From AV40 sp963817335 (GTDB lineage: Bacteria; Verrucomicrobiota; Verrucomicrobiia; Chthoniobacterales; UBA10450), in contig CAWFNX010000005.1 in NCBI GenBank assembly GCA_963817335.1, positions 744,001-808,000 of the forward strand: a stretch of DNA of 64,000 bases. Direction: 5' to 3'. Position numbers and translations under genes: made by a program. Positions 61,963 through 64,000 of the stretch are shown here, one piece after another (position 1 is the first letter of the stretch; every line of letters begins with the position of its first letter). The notes under the pieces were generated by a model. That model ran no database searches, was not told where the DNA came from, and worked only from the letters and a program-made list of their open reading frames with translations.

Positions 61963-62191
61963 ATGACCAAGACCATCAGCAAAGTCGGCAATTCCCAAGG
62001 GCATCATCTTCGATGCCGCTTTGATGGATCTCGCCCACGTTAAAGTCGGCGATCAAGTCAACATCACGGTTGTACCCGAAAGCGGCGCGATCATGCTGAT
62101 GCCGCTCCGACAAAGGTCGAGGAAGGAGATTACCGAAGCGATAAGGAAGACGTCGAAGGATTACCGGAAAACGCTGCGCAAACTGGCGTGA
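61963..62191 (+). CDS. AbrB/MazE-type antitoxin, frameshifted
   Basis: A swapped-hairpin antitoxin. It starts MTKTISKVGNSQG and, after one extra G in GGG at 61999-62001, continues as IIFDAALMDLAHVKVGDQVN and VVPESGAIMLMPLR with a basic C-terminal helix (KEITEAIRKTSKDYRKTLRK). With the shift corrected it is about 75 aa, a normal length. Its stop overlaps the GTG start of the Doc-like toxin, the standard TA arrangement. Probably autoregulated through the AbrB domain. A two-nucleotide-type error in a homopolymer is likely. Confidence 0.78.
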
Positions 62192-62607
62192 GCGCTACCC
62201 CGGATAATTGTTTCCATCTCGGCGTCGATGTGGTCCGTGAGATTCATGCCGAAGCGCTCAGACAGTTCGGAGGGCTGGACGGCGTGCGCGACGAAAATTT
62301 GCTGGCCTCCGCTGTGCTGACTCCGCAGTCGAGCTTTGGAGGCAAGTCGCCGTATACCGACATCGTGGAGGTGGCAGCTGCGTATCTGTTTTACATTTGT
62401 AAGAACCATCCATTCCTCGACGGAAATAAGCGCACCGCCATGATGGCAGCGATTGTTTTTCTACGACTCAATGGGATTGAGCCGCAGCCGGACAGCGAAC
62501 GATGGGAAAAGCTGATGTTGGATGTGGCCGGCAGCGAAATCGACCGCGCCGCCACGACCGCGCGCCTTCGCAAACTTCTCAAGCGCCCCCGCAAGCGCAA
62601 GCGCTGA
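62188..62607 (+). CDS. doc: Doc/Fic-type death-on-curing toxin
   Basis: A 139 aa Fic-fold protein with the active motif HPFLDGNKRTAMMAA (Doc form HPFxDGNKR) and the upstream ALRQFGGLDGVRDENLLASAV typical of Doc. Doc phosphorylates EF-Tu and stops translation. It is preceded by the AbrB-like antitoxin with a GTGA overlap. The C-terminus is a basic helix (KLLKRPRKRKR) that may be a degraded or added end. tuf itself is 36 kb away in the same window. Confidence 0.9.
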   Translation: MSATPDNCFHLGVDVVREIHAEALRQFGGLDGVRDENLLASAVLTPQSSFGGKSPYTDIVEVAAAYLFYICKNHPFLDGNKRTAMMAAIVFLRLNGIEPQPDSERWEKLMLDVAGSEIDRAATTARLRKLLKRPRKRKR

Positions 62608-62905
62608 CCGGTGATCTCTGATCTCTCGGCACGTGAGCGCAGCTTTTTAAGCGCTCCGCCTTCCTTTCAACGACTCAACGACTCAACAGCTCAACCTCTT
62701 CTGTGGTGGCTGCCGTGTCGGCTGCGAATCTTGAATCTTGAGATGCGACCCCATTTCCTCATTCCCGGACGCCTTCGTTTATTACTACGCTTTGCCTGTT
62801 TACAATCCGTTCGAAGACTGGGGGCGGCGGTCGCCGCTGACGTATCCGACTTCCGCTTCCAGCTCGCCTGCCACGCCATAGCCTTGTGCGACGGCGGGTC
62901 ACATG
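62608..62905 (+). repeat. Repeat-filled gap between the toxin and the Mrr-like gene
   Basis: CTCAAC-type tract at 62669-62697, a GGCTGCCGTGTCGGCTGC half element at about 62706-62724, and TTGAATCTTGAGATGCGACC as at 61708-61727. No gene seen. Confidence 0.65.
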
Positions 62906-63667
62906 TCACTCGTCACTGGCGACAGGCCTTGTTCCGTGACACTTCGGGTAATTGGGGCAGCCCCAAAACTGCGAACCCGGATTTGGGCCGCGTTTGGCCG
63001 TGCGCCGCACCATTTCTGACTTGCAGATCGGACACAGCACGGCGGCACTAGATTCTGTTGGAACAGTAATAATCGCGGAGCGCGTCTGAACCTCCTTGAT
63101 CAGCCGCAGCAGCTCATGTTTTCCGATGAGCTCGATTGGTTTTCGCGCAGCAAAAGCTTTCGCGTCCGGCGTAAACGTGCTCGTGGTCACGAGTTTCGCG
63201 CCAGTAGCATGTCGATCATGCAACACGCCGTACAATTCACGAATTGTTTGCACCGGAACCGGTTTTTCTCGGAATCGCTTGCACTGCACCAGGATCACAT
63301 CGCTTTTGCGACGCAGGACCAAATCCACACCGCCGTCTGCGGCGGTTGTCAGCGTTTCTTCAACTTTGTAACCGTGCCTGCGATAGGCTTCGCCAAGCAG
63401 ATTCTCGAATTCCTTCGATGAAAGGTTTAAAATGGAATCCAAACTATTTTGGCGATCAAGCACCCAGGCACTTTTCAATGAACGAAAAACGGAGAGGGCA
63501 CTGAGGCACAGGAAAAAGAAGGCGATGGGCATCACCACACCGCGCAGCGGAGATGGTACGACGAGCGGCGCGATAGCGAAGACGATTACCGCTAACGTGA
63601 AGCTGACCCACCAAGGCGCTAGAACGAAGTTATCCGCCCAATGTGATTTGCGCCGCGAACTGGTCAT
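62906..63667 (-). CDS. Membrane-anchored Mrr-like nuclease with topoisomerase zinc finger
   Basis: A 253 aa protein. Two N-terminal membrane helices (APWWVSFTLAVIVFAIAPLVV; GVVMPIAFFFLCLSALSVF), then a restriction-endonuclease-like Mrr_cat domain (SSKEFENLLGEAYRRHGYKVE; D and QxK in DGGVDLVLRR and VILVQCKRFREKPV), then a topoisomerase-type C4 zinc finger (CPICKSEMVRRT...FWGCPNYPKC). Mrr-type nucleases cut modified or stressed DNA. The membrane anchor plus zinc finger suggests an anti-phage or DNA-uptake role, but this is inference. It lies next to the TA pair. Confidence 0.85.
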   Translation of the reverse strand: MTSSRRKSHWADNFVLAPWWVSFTLAVIVFAIAPLVVPSPLRGVVMPIAFFFLCLSALSVFRSLKSAWVLDRQNSLDSILNLSSKEFENLLGEAYRRHGYKVEETLTTAADGGVDLVLRRKSDVILVQCKRFREKPVPVQTIRELYGVLHDRHATGAKLVTTSTFTPDAKAFAARKPIELIGKHELLRLIKEVQTRSAIITVPTESSAAVLCPICKSEMVRRTAKRGPNPGSQFWGCPNYPKCHGTRPVASDE

Positions 63668-63697
63668 ATTGTTCTGATCCGCTAAATCCGTGCCAGA

Positions 63698-64000
63698 TTA
63701 GCGGTGCTGCTTCACCAGCGCGTACACGCCCGGCGGATGTTTCACTAGCGTCTTTCCCTCACGTTGCTCAACGGTCTGGCCGCGTAACAACGCGCGGATA
63801 TCCTCAAACAACTGCGGACCATCATACGAATGACCAACCAAATCAGTGTTGGCGGCCGAGGCGTCGATGACATCAATCTTTTTGAGTAATCCTTGTGACC
63901 CAAGTTCTCCTTCGCGGGGATCGCTATGGAGGAAGCTCGATAATCGCAGCGCGTTATCGTGGTTCGATGCATAAACAGTGACATGTCCACAGACGGCTCG
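63698..64000 (-). CDS. DUF900 alpha/beta-hydrolase, C-terminal fragment (runs off the window)
   Basis: The last 100 codons of a gene that starts beyond 64000. They read VTVYASNHDNALRLSSFLHS, then LLKKIDVIDASAANTDLVGH and SYDGPQLFEDIRALLRG, matching the C-terminal part of DUF900 esterase/lipase-like proteins (catalytic His in GHSY). The stop is TAA at 63698-63700. The start cannot be seen. Confidence 0.7.
   Translation of the reverse strand, partial: RAVCGHVTVYASNHDNALRLSSFLHSDPREGELGSQGLLKKIDVIDASAANTDLVGHSYDGPQLFEDIRALLRGQTVEQREGKTLVKHPPGVYALVKQHR

Overview
The window reads as a chromosomal segment of a Gram-negative, probably soil-dwelling Verrucomicrobiota bacterium close to the Chthoniobacterales/Spartobacteria. 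This is inferred from the mix of TPR, PEP-CTERM, DUF5069 and DUF885 proteins, a TonB receptor, HldD and the style of the housekeeping genes; no 16S rRNA is present. Gene density is normal, but an unusual share of the intergenic space, and part of the coding space, is made of dispersed palindromic and low-complexity repeats.

Layout. 1-9,130: ribD, recA, a TPR protein, alaS (one-base frameshift), a DUF3667/TolB-like pair and small membrane proteins. 9,300-15,000: amino-acid permease, DUF5069, PA2169-type, GH26-like and OsmC proteins, HldD. 14,800-20,050: a cobalamin riboswitch in front of a BtuB-like TonB receptor, then rmuC and a DUF885 peptidase. 20,100-25,500: S41 protease (frameshifted), tsaD, a polyprenyl synthase, a DMT transporter and a TPR protein. 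25,600-28,470: tRNA-Thr, tuf, tRNA-Trp, secE, nusG, rplK. rplA does not follow; a response regulator and a relic copy of the rplK 3' end do. 29,100-37,000: DUF423, two cyclic-nucleotide-binding membrane proteins, a 63-residue peptide with a B12-binding radical SAM enzyme, and a class III cyclase/TPR protein. 37,100-48,000: H+-pyrophosphatase, TPR and PEP-CTERM proteins, MBL hydrolase, tRNA-Gln, FkbM methyltransferase, tadA, SYLF protein, tyrS. 48,000-58,100: purS-yqaE-purQ, paired EamA transporters, Ku, TMEM175-like and hemolysin III proteins, AI-2E transporter, a frameshifted permease. 58,200-64,000: a repeat-rich accessory tail with a VOC protein, a broken membrane gene, a Tat-exported class V aminotransferase (frameshifted), an AbrB/Doc toxin-antitoxin pair, a membrane-anchored Mrr-like nuclease and the end of a DUF900 hydrolase.

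Connections. Cobalamin appears twice: a B12-riboswitch-controlled receptor would import it, and a B12-binding radical SAM enzyme would use it. Cyclic-nucleotide signalling appears three times between 29.6 and 37 kb (two sensors, one cyclase). The best candidate for an undescribed system is the peptide/radical SAM pair at 32,241-34,523, which looks like a minimal RiPP-type unit. The best structural novelty is a family of two-hairpin elements, mostly bounded by TGTAG...CTACA, that lie between genes, supply stop codons to upstream genes, and sit in frame inside alaS and tsaD.

Caveat. Single-base frameshifts interrupt alaS, the S41 protease, a permease, the aminotransferase (twice) and the antitoxin, and at least two or three more break a membrane gene. 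Several lie in short homopolymers, so assembly or read errors are a serious alternative to pseudogenization.
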